Assembly: GCA_013214965.1 (NCBI GenBank)
Contig: JABSRU010000009.1
Location: forward strand, 62,001 to 126,000
Source of the DNA: Gammaproteobacteria bacterium
GTDB taxonomy: Bacteria; Pseudomonadota; Gammaproteobacteria; Enterobacterales; Psychrobiaceae
Length of the DNA: 64,000 nt
Reading direction: 5' to 3'
Shown piece by piece: positions 42,701 through 51,470 of the stretch. The notes under the pieces are model-generated. The model had not been told where the DNA came from. It made no database searches and worked only from the letters and a program-made list of their open reading frames with translations. Positions within the stretch are counted from its first letter, which is position 1; every line of letters starts with the position of its first letter. Position numbers and translations under genes: made by a program.

Positions 42701-44628
42701 ATATGCAAAGCAATGCTGCCCATGGCTAAATCCCAGCTAGCAACAACATGCACCCAAGTGTTATCAGCAATGGTTAATGGCCGACTATAATATTGAAAAT
42801 CGGTGTCATTACTGTCTTCAATCCAAAAGTCAATCCCACCATCCATACGTTTTCTTAAGAAAAAATAAGGATCAGGAGAATTATTAATAGCTGATGAAGC
42901 ATCAAACAAAGTATGTTGATTCCCTGTCAACCAACGATCATTGGATCGATACCAAAAACTAATAGCCCCTTTATTGCTCGGCGCTACCCTGGTATCAAGG
43001 GCATAGGTATTAACAGTACTTCCATCATTAACCACAGTACCGGCGCGACAAATTTGGCCATCAGTCACATTAGTGACATGTCCTGTCGATAATGATTGTT
43101 CAAACCAATCAACCACTTCACCATGGTTAAGATTACCGGATTGGTCAATAATTTCACCGTTCGTATTCTCTTGCCAGCTCAGTTCATCTAAATGCCACTC
43201 TAAGATCGCTTCAGGCTCAGCGCAGTTTTCATTGATGTCGGCGTTAATCTGGCTTTGAGTGATTTCGCCGTTATAGATTTTCAGGTTATCAATCGAGCCA
43301 CTAAAGCGATAACCAGTACCGCCAGAGTAACCACTGATGTTCATGGTCGAGCCAGCGTATGCAATATGTTCATTGGACCTTCGATTATAGGCTGACGATA
43401 ACTGTTTTTTATTGCCATTGATGTATAACGTTGGCGCATAAAAATAGCCATTCACGAACACCGCAGCGACATGGTGCCAACCTTGAAGAAAGCTTGATGA
43501 ATTAGTGCCATAATTATCATTACTCCAAGTATTGAAACCAAATTTATATTTACCGAACCACAAGTCATGCTTATTCCAAGAAATAACCACATCGTCATTG
43601 CTACCATCCCAATAAACCCAAAAACTTAACGATGTTTTATCACCAAACTTGGTGGCAGGAGTCATGTTGTTAAACTCTATAGTGCCGCCCCTAAAATCGG
43701 CTGCGTAACAAGTATCCCCCTTAAAATCACCTGATGCGGGTGAAGCGATTCTACTGACATTTCCTGATACAGTACCACTTCGAGGATTAGGCCCAAGGTC
43801 TTTTAATAATTTTGTGGTGGCCCAGTCATCATCAAAAGTATAATGATGTAACAAGGTAGCAGGTATTTTTGATACTTGGCACATGCCATTAAAATCAATC
43901 GATTTGATCGTGTCAGCGCGATAACTATAATTAGCTCCCCAAACTGTCGGAATAGCGCCTAACGCTGCCACAGCGCCCGTAATCCCACCGCGTAGGTCCG
44001 AAGTACCTCTGACGAACAACACACCACTGAAAGAAGTATTAAACTCAAAATATGCGCTTTTAGTCACTACGATTAGATTTTTTAAACCAGTAACTAAAGC
44101 ATTAGGCATCATTCTAAACTCACCACTGGTCTGCTGGTTATATGGGTCATATGGGTCATATGGAACACGGCCAGCATCAATATAAAGTCGTGTTGTTTTC
44201 AACTGGGTACCAATGACGACTTGAGGAACTCTTAACTTTGCATCGGAGCCTAAATAAACCGAACCAATTCGATAATCTCCGGAGTTAAATCTGACGACAG
44301 CCCCATTTTCTAACCATAAACTGCGAATATAATACAGAGCATCCGGCGATGAAAACTCTAAAATTTTACCACTAGGCACTTGAATGTCACCATAATGACC
44401 AGCTGTCAACGACAGTGTTTCTTGGTCATTCCAATCATAATAAGCGATATCCGTTCCGGTCTTAAAATTGATTGGCTCAAAGGGCAAATCTAAACTAGCA
44501 CTATAAGGATGTCTTGCTTGGGGAAAAATATCTAGGCAAGCATTTTTAGCGATAACATCGCTAGTGACCATCAATAAACTACCTAAGACCGTCAATAGCA
44601 ATGGAATTTTTTTAAGCCAAGTCATCAT
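39721..44628 (-). CDS. mshQ: MSHA biogenesis protein MshQ with three LamG-like modules
   Basis: 1635 residues. Signal peptide (about 1-27). After an N-terminal region come three concanavalin/LamG-like modules: about 258-470 (begins LLHHYTFDDD), 479-720 (AILEWHLDELSW) and 729-945 (AVLDVRFDQSGWD). Each closes with an IYRNNLNKLNWDG-like segment. The C-terminal third (about 955-1635) is the DUF6701 domain typical of MshQ, starting GLTCEAEPMTIKACTNDSC. The role is not proven; a large surface or pilus-tip adhesin is the natural inference, as in PilY1-type proteins. Last gene of the pilin operon, 1 nt after mshP. Confidence 0.88.
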   Translation of the reverse strand: MMTWLKKIPLLLTVLGSLLMVTSDVIAKNACLDIFPQARHPYSASLDLPFEPINFKTGTDIAYYDWNDQETLSLTAGHYGDIQVPSGKILEFSSPDALYYIRSLWLENGAVVRFNSGDYRIGSVYLGSDAKLRVPQVVIGTQLKTTRLYIDAGRVPYDPYDPYNQQTSGEFRMMPNALVTGLKNLIVVTKSAYFEFNTSFSGVLFVRGTSDLRGGITGAVAALGAIPTVWGANYSYRADTIKSIDFNGMCQVSKIPATLLHHYTFDDDWATTKLLKDLGPNPRSGTVSGNVSRIASPASGDFKGDTCYAADFRGGTIEFNNMTPATKFGDKTSLSFWVYWDGSNDDVVISWNKHDLWFGKYKFGFNTWSNDNYGTNSSSFLQGWHHVAAVFVNGYFYAPTLYINGNKKQLSSAYNRRSNEHIAYAGSTMNISGYSGGTGYRFSGSIDNLKIYNGEITQSQINADINENCAEPEAILEWHLDELSWQENTNGEIIDQSGNLNHGEVVDWFEQSLSTGHVTNVTDGQICRAGTVVNDGSTVNTYALDTRVAPSNKGAISFWYRSNDRWLTGNQHTLFDASSAINNSPDPYFFLRKRMDGGIDFWIEDSNDTDFQYYSRPLTIADNTWVHVVASWDLAMGSIALHINGEPVPLIAGNKDIAINSGMLGNLWSLYFGDTRSSYILRSNDLNTANGQFDEIVIFDRTLTNEHIKEVYENQSQQLTWDGDPRHCEAVLDVRFDQSGWDSTGAVIDSSQYNHHGTASNVLAAPGVGDMCYAPRLDGYNHLDFANSSKLEVGKNNQDFTVSYWIKADVNQIGYYPSIIHKGNFDSERTFSSWLRENTTQLHASFSTKANFNNYMNSDTLLPERWNHITLLKKARRFSLFVNGEEQKSLSNLPSDSIANSGPIVIGKSFVYRGMKGLFDELVVFSEAKSAKFIKQIYRNNLNKLNWDGTKKSGCQPLVNHYRLILNDNDGLTCEAEPMTIKACTNDSCSTTYNKLASVVMTPSSGWPQSNTINFTNKTTSLTYKKTSIGNVVYNMSLGFPDAPFRCYVGSSLVSGAACTTRFKEAGFKFSYGNSNNITAQRAGEIFPQPLKIQAVKDVNGVCRGLFNGPVTVGLAQQGVSPSNISTLEFKVGLQNIAKNASAVNAYQNVTLNFDAQSQAVIPNPLYQDAGLIGLHAKYNLNGVVLTGSSNQFWVKPFILFPQVNQQVTDIFKAGYDFGFKVSALNKKNNLTPNYRPGQLQLSVVRSAPLIAGTGDGQFEYAAGLTKKSAIATNFSNVNLTSFVGGASTYHQSQYSEVGRLTLGIQDVNYGNQNLVVTGLRQDTARFIPDRFELTVSNGRLQGHNNKPFAYVGEKTSLTNNIGALSYGVRPSISILPVNKQGVTTQNYIGDYNKLLVSGINLATPAADALKNGRDNLTKMVLTANLSVGDLSAKTMPVPLIYQLAANDHFYYDRDSNSMINPFDSKINIAINSIVDTDGVKVDVPPLIKPQGIKIRYGRTMLSNTYGPETSQLNMPLAVQYFKDGLFKINDDDNNNFDNNYKYRAIDLLFSPLGALTPTALNSTNRSVVNGLGSFVLKAPGVGQTGSRVITMPTPSWLKFDWDGNAATGLQNPFATATFGRYRGNDRLIYWREVK

Positions 44629-44629
44629 C

Positions 44630-45058
44630 TTAAATTCTCTCTCGCGCCTCTAATGAAATTTCTCGCTCAGTAATAACCTCACCAACAGTACAAGTTGCCG
44701 TGCTATTGATTCGAAAATGTTTAAAGTTATAATCACCTTGATGAACTTCAAAAGTTTCGCATGTCACTTCCACTTCGCAACCATGAAAGGCGCTAATATC
44801 AGGCAAAGAATACACTGTGTTGCTGCAGTTTTTAGTAGGGCCAAACACTTTTTCTAACTGAAACTGAGCACCACTGTTAGCGGTATTTAACGCCCGAGAA
44901 CCATACACTTCCACCACCATTGAACGATTACTAGTGGACAATATTTGTATCACCGCTAATCCTAATAGCGACATCACAATAATCACAAACAATGCCATCA
45001 CCAACATGCTACCCCGTTGATAAGAATGTTTACTTTTAACTGACGACTTAAGGAACAT
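44630..45058 (-). CDS. mshP: MSHA minor pilin-like protein MshP
   Basis: 142 residues from the ATG at 45058, chosen for GAGGTG 10 nt upstream; an ATG at 45076 adds six residues. Class III-type signal QRGSMLVMALFVIIVM: Gly before the cleavage site, but no Glu at +5, as in PilX/GspK-type minor pilins. Four or more Cys in the C-terminal half. Likely part of the minor pilin complex that primes assembly. Overlaps mshO by 11 nt. Confidence 0.85.
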   Translation of the reverse strand: MFLKSSVKSKHSYQRGSMLVMALFVIIVMSLLGLAVIQILSTSNRSMVVEVYGSRALNTANSGAQFQLEKVFGPTKNCSNTVYSLPDISAFHGCEVEVTCETFEVHQGDYNFKHFRINSTATCTVGEVITEREISLEARERI

Positions 45059-45824
45059 TGACAATGTGCACCTCATGATAAAGCGCTAATGATTCATCAT
45101 TATAATTAAACTTAAAATCAATTTGCACTACCGCATTACGAACTAAGTTATCTTGGTGGTATACAAAAGGGTTAGGGTTGGCTTGATATTGCGCCATCAA
45201 AATACCATTAGCCAATGGCGTGGGCGCTTGTTGTGCGCCCTGTGGCCAGTAGCCAGCATAGCGTTTAATTTTATCGCCATCGGCGCAATAACTGACGGCA
45301 TTCTCAATCAAGAAATAACGTTGAGAAGGTGCTTGTTGAGTAAATGACACGGTGTTGGTTAACGTTAATTCAACGATGTTAGTTCCACCGCTAACCTTGC
45401 TATCAACGTTAAATACTTTACCGATCGTCCCCGTTGGATCTCGATAAATATCGTCAGGGCTTAGAGGATAAATGACCAACTTGTTCAGCACCATATTGTT
45501 TGTTGCCACCACCATTACTTTATTGGACTGTTGTGGCACTATCGGTGCAACAATATAGCTAGAACTGGCAGCAATTGGCACAAACTCGATGCAACTGTCT
45601 TTCACTCTAATGCTATTGGGCAGTGCAGATCGAAGTTCACGGGATAATCGCTCAATCACAAACCTACTCTCATTAATTTGTCGATCGCGACCGATCGCAT
45701 CGCGATATATATCAACCCCAAAAGTAATGTAAGAGCCAACGCCAACACTGACTATCGCCAACACTAATATAACCGTGACTAATTCAATTAAGGTAAACCC
45801 CGACGATAAACGGCTTGTTCTCAT
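45048..45824 (-). CDS. mshO: MSHA minor pilin MshO
   Basis: 258 residues. Prepilin leader MRTSRLSSG then FTLIELVTVILVLAIVS with Glu5 present. A PilW/GspJ-like larger minor pilin. Its ATG overlaps the mshD stop (TAATG). Confidence 0.88.
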   Translation of the reverse strand: MRTSRLSSGFTLIELVTVILVLAIVSVGVGSYITFGVDIYRDAIGRDRQINESRFVIERLSRELRSALPNSIRVKDSCIEFVPIAASSSYIVAPIVPQQSNKVMVVATNNMVLNKLVIYPLSPDDIYRDPTGTIGKVFNVDSKVSGGTNIVELTLTNTVSFTQQAPSQRYFLIENAVSYCADGDKIKRYAGYWPQGAQQAPTPLANGILMAQYQANPNPFVYHQDNLVRNAVVQIDFKFNYNDESLALYHEVHIVNVP

Positions 45825-46330
45825 TAAAAATTACTCCGATAGCTGGCAAAATCAAGCGCCTCGCCATTAGGTGTCGTTACAGTCACTAAAATTAACTTAG
45901 CTCCCCAGTTATCGACCGGATCGGGTAAACCATTAAGATCGGTGTCATAAAAAACCTTAACCGACAATGAAAAATTAAGATAGAGCTCTTGATAGCTTGA
46001 GCTCGAATTTAAATGGACTTGGGCAATGGTTAAACCATCATAATCATCAACATCATCAAATAAATTACGGACCTCACCATTATCAGGACCTAAATTATGG
46101 CTATCACACACGGCAAGCCATGGTGTCGCATTTTCACAATATGCCTTGCCTTGAATTTCATTAATTAAGCTATTCGCTAATTCAGTGGCGCGCCACTGAA
46201 AAATAGGATCAACACTGCGTTTAGCTTGCGGTAATAACAGCGAAGACAACAACGCCATCGCAATGGCAAACACCACAATGCCAATAATTAATTCTATTAA
46301 GGTAAATCCACTCGCACGTTTAAAGGGCAT
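45824..46330 (-). CDS. mshD: MSHA minor pilin MshD
   Basis: 168 residues from the ATG at 46330, which has GGAGGG 8 nt upstream; the upstream ATG at 46351 lies deeper in mshC. Leader MPFKRASG then FTLIELIIGIVV. PilV/GspI-like minor pilin. Overlaps the mshC 3' end by 11 nt. Confidence 0.88.
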   Translation of the reverse strand: MPFKRASGFTLIELIIGIVVFAIAMALLSSLLLPQAKRSVDPIFQWRATELANSLINEIQGKAYCENATPWLAVCDSHNLGPDNGEVRNLFDDVDDYDGLTIAQVHLNSSSSYQELYLNFSLSVKVFYDTDLNGLPDPVDNWGAKLILVTVTTPNGEALDFASYRSNF

Positions 46331-46787
46331 GAATATAGCCCTCCGACTCAATCACAATAAAGAGTACTTCACTGCCAGTAAGTTTAATGGTTAAACAATC
46401 TAGGCACCCAGCATCCGTTGTTAAATTGGTGACTCGGCCATCGGGATCAAATTGAAAATCTCGAACGGAATTATTAAGCACATCAATATTGATGTCAGCA
46501 TAATCAATTCGGTCTCCCGTGTTAACAGCAGTACCACAAGTAACACCGCTATTGCGAACAAGCCCAAAGTAATCATCGGTAATCAGTAAATTATGACAAA
46601 CGCCACGTTGATTTAACGCCTGTAGTTGCGCCGCTTTAAGCTGACTGATTAATTGATCTCTAACGGTATAAACTGAAAAATCTGAACTGCCAAAGAATTT
46701 GGGTAGCACTGTCACAGCCAAAATTGAAATAATGATCATGGTCACGACTAATTCAATAAGAGAAAAGGCACGTTGATTTATCATCAT
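46320..46787 (-). CDS. mshC: MSHA minor pilin MshC
   Basis: 155 residues from the ATG at 46787 (AGGA 6 nt upstream); an adjacent ATG at 46784 is equally possible. Leader MMINQRA then FSLIELVVTMII: the residue before the predicted cleavage is Ala rather than Gly, which prepilin peptidases tolerate less well. GspH/FimT-like. It lies beyond the terminator that follows mshA. Confidence 0.87.
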   Translation of the reverse strand: MMINQRAFSLIELVVTMIIISILAVTVLPKFFGSSDFSVYTVRDQLISQLKAAQLQALNQRGVCHNLLITDDYFGLVRNSGVTCGTAVNTGDRIDYADINIDVLNNSVRDFQFDPDGRVTNLTTDAGCLDCLTIKLTGSEVLFIVIESEGYIHAL

Positions 46788-46804
46788 CCTCAATCCTGTT
46801 TAAC

Positions 46805-46831
46805 AAAAAAAGGAACCTAAGTTCCTTTTTT
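46805..46831 (-). terminator. Intra-operon terminator between mshA and mshC
   Basis: AAAAAAGGAAC (46806-46816), loop CTAA, GTTCCTTTTTT (46821-46831). Read on the minus strand it is a classic stem with a U-tract. It would keep the major pilin transcript abundant and let only part of transcription pass into mshCDOPQ. Confidence 0.88.
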
Positions 46832-46850
46832 CAAAAATAACAATCAATAA

Positions 46851-47336
46851 TTAACAACCATCAGTCTTAGTTGTTACTTTAGCAGCAGTGAATATTTTAC
46901 CAGTACTATCCACTGTAGCCTCTTCATATTTCACATAACAAGTGCCAGGGTTTGTTCCCTCTGTTGGTGATCTTACTCCTTCAGGAAAAATATAGGCAAG
47001 TTTTGTTCCATCTTCAATCGTAAAATCAACCTCTGAAATCTCAAGAATATTCAAGAAATCCGCTTTAGCAGCTTTAGGGTAACCATAAACAATATTGATG
47101 TCGGTACCATTAACCGATACCGTTGTCGCATCTTTTCTCTCTGATCCATTCACTGCAGCTTTAGCATAAATCAGCGTTTTGGCCCCCTCTAACGAGGCTT
47201 TCACACCTTGCAGAGTTGCCGCTTTAGCATCGCTCGAAATATCAATAAATTTTGGCGCTGCGGTCACAGCCAAAATACCCAGAATAATTATCACGATAAC
47301 TAATTCTATTAATGTAAAACCTTGTGCTTTTTTCAT
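46851..47336 (-). CDS. mshA: MSHA major pilin MshA
   Basis: 161 residues. Leader MKKAQG, then FTLIELVIVIIILGILAVTA, a standard type IVa pilin with Glu5. Two Cys (TCYVKY and the final DGC) probably form the C-terminal D-loop disulfide. Mannose-sensitive haemagglutinin pili mediate attachment to chitin, algae and surfaces. It lies between mshB and mshC as in Vibrio and Shewanella, with a terminator right after it. Confidence 0.93.
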   Translation of the reverse strand: MKKAQGFTLIELVIVIIILGILAVTAAPKFIDISSDAKAATLQGVKASLEGAKTLIYAKAAVNGSERKDATTVSVNGTDINIVYGYPKAAKADFLNILEISEVDFTIEDGTKLAYIFPEGVRSPTEGTNPGTCYVKYEEATVDSTGKIFTAAKVTTKTDGC

Positions 47337-47390
47337 TTTAAATTCCTTACTCTTTTAACTAAAAAACAACATTAATCAACAATATTAAAA

Positions 47391-47987
47391 TCACTGATTA
47401 TTACTAAATACTTGAACCTGTCCAGTGGCGGAGTTATAGGTAAAATTATTACCATCATTAATAGTGTTAGCGGCTGGAATACCAGTAACTTTATCAATAT
47501 TTAAGGTCGCCACCAAATGATAGAGACATAAATTATAAGGTGTGTTGCTATCGGTAACACCCGCATTTGTTTGTACGCTGATGTAATAGCGAACATTACT
47601 TGCATCTTGTCCATCCACAACACTACGTACAGGACTTTGCATTACCCGGTCAAAAACAATTTTACAGGCTTCGCCAGTCATCGCGCTTGGAATCAAATTA
47701 GGCCCTGAGTTATTACTTTGAGCCGTTGGAAAACCAAAAGCGTTCACTTGCACACGGGTTGAAGTCATTGTCACATAAGCATCATCGGTTGATGGCCTGC
47801 CTTCAATTTCCCATTCAGCACGGACTAAACCAACCGCCGCAGCAAAGCCGCCTGCAACCCCTTCAACAGCTGCATCTTCAGCTTGTTCTGTAATGTTCAA
47901 AAATCTTGGCAGGGCCGTTACAGCTAACAAGCTTAAAATAACCACTACAATAATTAATTCAATTAACGAGAAGCCTCGTTGTTTCAT
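47391..47987 (-). CDS. mshB: MSHA pilin-like protein MshB
   Basis: 198 residues from the ATG at 47987, with GGAG 6 nt upstream; an ATG at 47999 adds four residues. Leader MKQRG then FSLIELIIVVVILSLLAVTA. The segment VRAEWEIEGRPS recurs in MshF. Minor or accessory pilin, 54 nt upstream of mshA. Confidence 0.9.
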   Translation of the reverse strand: MKQRGFSLIELIIVVVILSLLAVTALPRFLNITEQAEDAAVEGVAGGFAAAVGLVRAEWEIEGRPSTDDAYVTMTSTRVQVNAFGFPTAQSNNSGPNLIPSAMTGEACKIVFDRVMQSPVRSVVDGQDASNVRYYISVQTNAGVTDSNTPYNLCLYHLVATLNIDKVTGIPAANTINDGNNFTYNSATGQVQVFSNNQ

Positions 47988-48023
47988 AATATGCTCCATT
48001 TCTACTTTTATGTATCTTTTCGA

Positions 48024-48518
48024 CTAAGGATATTGAATCCCAAATTTAGCTGAATAATCAAAACATGTAACATGTTCATTAGCATCACAAATTTGACAGA
48101 CAATGTCATCACTTTTTTTACTCTGAATTGCAACAATAGTGACATTTTTCACATTTTCCGGCTCTAGGTTAATAATCGTTCTCCATAGCACATCACAATA
48201 ATCCTTATTGGTTGATAATCCAACCGACGGCCATCCCGATTTTGATACCAAAAAATTAGTTGTTTTAACCACATTTCCTTGATTATTATAAAATGAATAA
48301 TCAACACTGCTTGGCCTTCCTTCGAGTAACCACTGCCCTCGAATTAACGACACCGTTTGCGAAAAATTATGTTGGCGCATCGAAAATTCGACCGCATCGA
48401 CCGCCGGTTTATTCGATAAATATGCTCGGGTAATAAACAGGATCATTAATAACACCAAGGATATTATCACCACGAATCGAAACAGCTCATTATTTTGACT
48501 ATTAATTTTAACCATCAT
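48024..48518 (-). CDS. mshF: MSHA biogenesis protein MshF
   Basis: 164 residues. One N-terminal membrane helix (about 13-33) but no prepilin cleavage motif. From about residue 58 it reads LIRGQWLLEGRPSSVD, closely like MshB, followed by a V-N-F/G-P pattern, so it looks like a pilin without a processable leader. Four Cys, three in CQICDANEHVTC. Starts 1 nt after mshG. Confidence 0.83.
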   Translation of the reverse strand: MMVKINSQNNELFRFVVIISLVLLMILFITRAYLSNKPAVDAVEFSMRQHNFSQTVSLIRGQWLLEGRPSSVDYSFYNNQGNVVKTTNFLVSKSGWPSVGLSTNKDYCDVLWRTIINLEPENVKNVTIVAIQSKKSDDIVCQICDANEHVTCFDYSAKFGIQYP

Positions 48519-48519
48519 A

Positions 48520-49737
48520 TTATTTCTTCATCGCTGACATCATGTCCCACATTGGGGTAAAGATGCCAAGTGCTAAAATTAAGACCATACCAGCGACAAT
48601 CATAATTAATATCGGCTCAATTTTCGCGGTTAAACTTTTTAAATCGAAGTCCACTTCCCGCTCATAATATTGCGCCATGTTAGTCATCATTTGATCGAGC
48701 TGCCCTGTTTCTTCACCTACGGAAATCATCTGTAATACCAAGGCATTAAACATTCCTGAATTGGTACCTACTCGCAACAAGCTTTCACCGGCGCGAATTC
48801 CATTACCCATTTCACCAATACGTGATTTCATGAAAGCATTATCTACCGCATCACCAACCAAGTGTAACCCTTGCAACAGGGGCACTCCTGCCACCAACAT
48901 CATCGAAAAGCTTCGACCAAAGCGTGCAAGCAATGCTCGCTCAATGATACTCCCAACAATCGGAATTTTTAACTTTTTTCGATCCCAAATTAGTCGTCCT
49001 GCCGTAGACACCATCCAACGCTTCACTCCAAAGAGTGCCCCAGCAGAGCCCACGAGTAATAATAACCAATAATTAACAAAAAATGACGAGGTGGCTAACA
49101 AGACTTGAGTAGTCCATGGCAGCTCAACACCAAATTTAGTGAACATTGTTGCAAATACCGGAATCACGAAAATATTTAAAATAACCATCGCACCCACTAA
49201 GGCGAACATCACAAAAATGGGGTAGCGCATCGCCGATTTTATTTGTTTACGGGTTTCCTGCTCTCGTTCTAAATATTTTGCTAATTGATCGAAGGCTAAA
49301 TCAAGTTGCCCGGTATTTTCACCGACATGAACCAAGCTAACAACGATTTGACTAAACACTTTCGGTCGATTTGCGAGGGCAGTTGACAAAGTTCGGCCCG
49401 ACTCTAAATCAACGAGCACGGCCATCAGAGCCTTTTTCATTAATGGATTACTCGAACTATCCCGTAGCCCCGCAATCGCCCTCATCACAGGAATACCTGC
49501 TTGCATCAACGAATACATTTGACGCGAAAATATCACTAACTCATCAAGCGTTACCGGTTTTTCAAACAGCTGAGACAGTTCAAATGTATTATCATTGATA
49601 CTGATTTCTGTCACTTCAATCGGTGTTAAACCACGACCCAATAAAATACCAGCCACATGGCTGCTATCGTTACCTTCTAGCTGACCCGACACTAAATTAC
49701 CTTGTCGGTCTCGTGATTTATAACCAAAATTAGCCAT
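48520..49737 (-). CDS. mshG: MSHA platform protein MshG (GspF/PilC family)
   Basis: 405 residues with two T2SF domains (about 70-195 and 270-395) and three membrane helices near 170, 220 and 380. It is the inner-membrane platform on which the ATPase acts. ATG overlaps the mshE stop (TAATG). Confidence 0.95.
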   Translation of the reverse strand: MANFGYKSRDRQGNLVSGQLEGNDSSHVAGILLGRGLTPIEVTEISINDNTFELSQLFEKPVTLDELVIFSRQMYSLMQAGIPVMRAIAGLRDSSSNPLMKKALMAVLVDLESGRTLSTALANRPKVFSQIVVSLVHVGENTGQLDLAFDQLAKYLEREQETRKQIKSAMRYPIFVMFALVGAMVILNIFVIPVFATMFTKFGVELPWTTQVLLATSSFFVNYWLLLLVGSAGALFGVKRWMVSTAGRLIWDRKKLKIPIVGSIIERALLARFGRSFSMMLVAGVPLLQGLHLVGDAVDNAFMKSRIGEMGNGIRAGESLLRVGTNSGMFNALVLQMISVGEETGQLDQMMTNMAQYYEREVDFDLKSLTAKIEPILIMIVAGMVLILALGIFTPMWDMMSAMKK

Positions 49738-51470
49738 TAGTTACCTCGGCTATACTGATGAGTGTTAATAGTTGATTGCTCAGCTAAACGTAACACTTCG
49801 CTTATGGGAATAACCCCCGCCAATGCAAAATCTAATGCGGCGTTCGCTAACGGCACAAAGTTTTCATTGTTGAGTGCCGCTTGCGTAAACGCATCGGGGT
49901 CATCTTTTCGTAATGCTTGAGCCATCGCAGAATCTATCTCTAAAAACTCGAACACCCCGACTCGTCCCGTACATCCGGTGTGATTACAACGTTGGCAGCC
50001 TTGCCCCTGATAAAAAGTTTGCTGGCTCAAGTCAATATCTGTTAAATGAGCTATCCAATTAATTTCGTTGGTTGCTATCTGATGAGTCGTTTTACAGTTT
50101 TCACAAATTTTACGCACTAATCGTTGAGCTATAATCGCCCGCAAAGAACTGGCCACTAAATAACCAGCCGCCCCCATATCCGTTAAACGCAAAGCACTAG
50201 ACACCGCGTCATTAGTGTGAAGCGTCGACAAAACTAAGTGACCGGTTAATGCACCACGTAAGCCGATTTCGACGGTTTCATGATCACGCATTTCACCGAT
50301 CATTAAAATATCAGGATCTTGACGTAACGCAGCTCTTAATACATTGGAAAAATTGAGTCCGATTTTACTATTAACTTGTACCTGATTAACTCTAGGTAAG
50401 CGATATTCCACCGGATCTTCGACCGTGATGATCTTTTTACCCGCTTCGTTTAACTCGCTTAGCACCCCATATAGGGTGGTTGTTTTACCACTACCCGTCG
50501 GTCCAGTCACCAAAATCATGCCATGGGGACGGGTCATTTGATAGCGTAATTTATCCATCATTGCCAGCGGCATTCCGGTATTTTCCATCCCCAATATGCC
50601 GGCAGATTGATCGAGCAAACGCATCACCACAGATTCGCCAAATTGCACCGGCATGGTCGATAAACGAATATCAATACTATGACCATTTATTTTGATATTA
50701 AAACGGCCATCTTGGGGTAAGCGTTTTTCAGAAATATCGAGACTAGCCATTAGCTTAAGTCTTAACACTAAAGCATTAGCAATATTTGCTTCATTTAATA
50801 CGCTTTCTTGCAATAAACCATCAACTCGCTGCCGAATCCTAACTAAACCCGGCTCAGGTTCAATATGAATATCCGATGCTTTGACTTGCACCGCATCTTC
50901 AAAAATCGATTGCAACAATTTAACTACCGTTGCATCCTCATCGGTACCAGAAAGACCCACTAACTCAAATTCAGCACTTTCGCCGTGCTCTTCACTGAGT
51001 TTTTCAGCAAAAGAGGCAATATCTTGAGTTCGGCGATACAGTTGATCAAAGGCTTCTAATAATTGTTCTTCAGTAATAACCGCCAAACGTACTTGCTTAG
51101 GCGATAAAAAGAGCTCAACCGCATCAAGAGCATTAAGATCGGCCGGATCACTCATCGCTAACGTGACAACGATACCGTCATCTTCAATCACCAGCGCCCG
51201 ATGACGCCGAGCATGCACTTCGGGTAATTGCTGCGCCACTTCAGGATCGATTCGGCGGTGACTAATATCAACAAACTCAACCCGTAATTGCTGTGCCAAG
51301 AAAGTAAGTAATTGCACTTCGGTCAAATGGCCTAAATCAATCAATGAGCGGCCTAACTTTTTACCTGACTGTTTCTGAGCGCCTAATGATTCCATTAACT
51401 GCGCTTCAGTAATGATATTTTCATGAACGAGCAAATCGCCCAATCGCATCCGTAATTTTGTTTTAGCCAT
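49737..51470 (-). CDS. mshE: MSHA assembly ATPase MshE
   Basis: 577 residues. N-terminal MshEN/T2SE-N domain (about 1-150), Walker A GPTGSGKT at 323-330, Asp and His boxes (MIGEMRDHETVEIG, STLHTNDAVS), and a tetracysteine zinc motif (CENC ... CQRC, about 453-495). In Vibrio the MshE N-domain binds cyclic-di-GMP to drive pilus extension, and the N-terminal RLGDLLVHENIITEAQLMES fits that fold. Overlaps mshN by 8 nt. Confidence 0.95.
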   Translation of the reverse strand: MAKTKLRMRLGDLLVHENIITEAQLMESLGAQKQSGKKLGRSLIDLGHLTEVQLLTFLAQQLRVEFVDISHRRIDPEVAQQLPEVHARRHRALVIEDDGIVVTLAMSDPADLNALDAVELFLSPKQVRLAVITEEQLLEAFDQLYRRTQDIASFAEKLSEEHGESAEFELVGLSGTDEDATVVKLLQSIFEDAVQVKASDIHIEPEPGLVRIRQRVDGLLQESVLNEANIANALVLRLKLMASLDISEKRLPQDGRFNIKINGHSIDIRLSTMPVQFGESVVMRLLDQSAGILGMENTGMPLAMMDKLRYQMTRPHGMILVTGPTGSGKTTTLYGVLSELNEAGKKIITVEDPVEYRLPRVNQVQVNSKIGLNFSNVLRAALRQDPDILMIGEMRDHETVEIGLRGALTGHLVLSTLHTNDAVSSALRLTDMGAAGYLVASSLRAIIAQRLVRKICENCKTTHQIATNEINWIAHLTDIDLSQQTFYQGQGCQRCNHTGCTGRVGVFEFLEIDSAMAQALRKDDPDAFTQAALNNENFVPLANAALDFALAGVIPISEVLRLAEQSTINTHQYSRGN

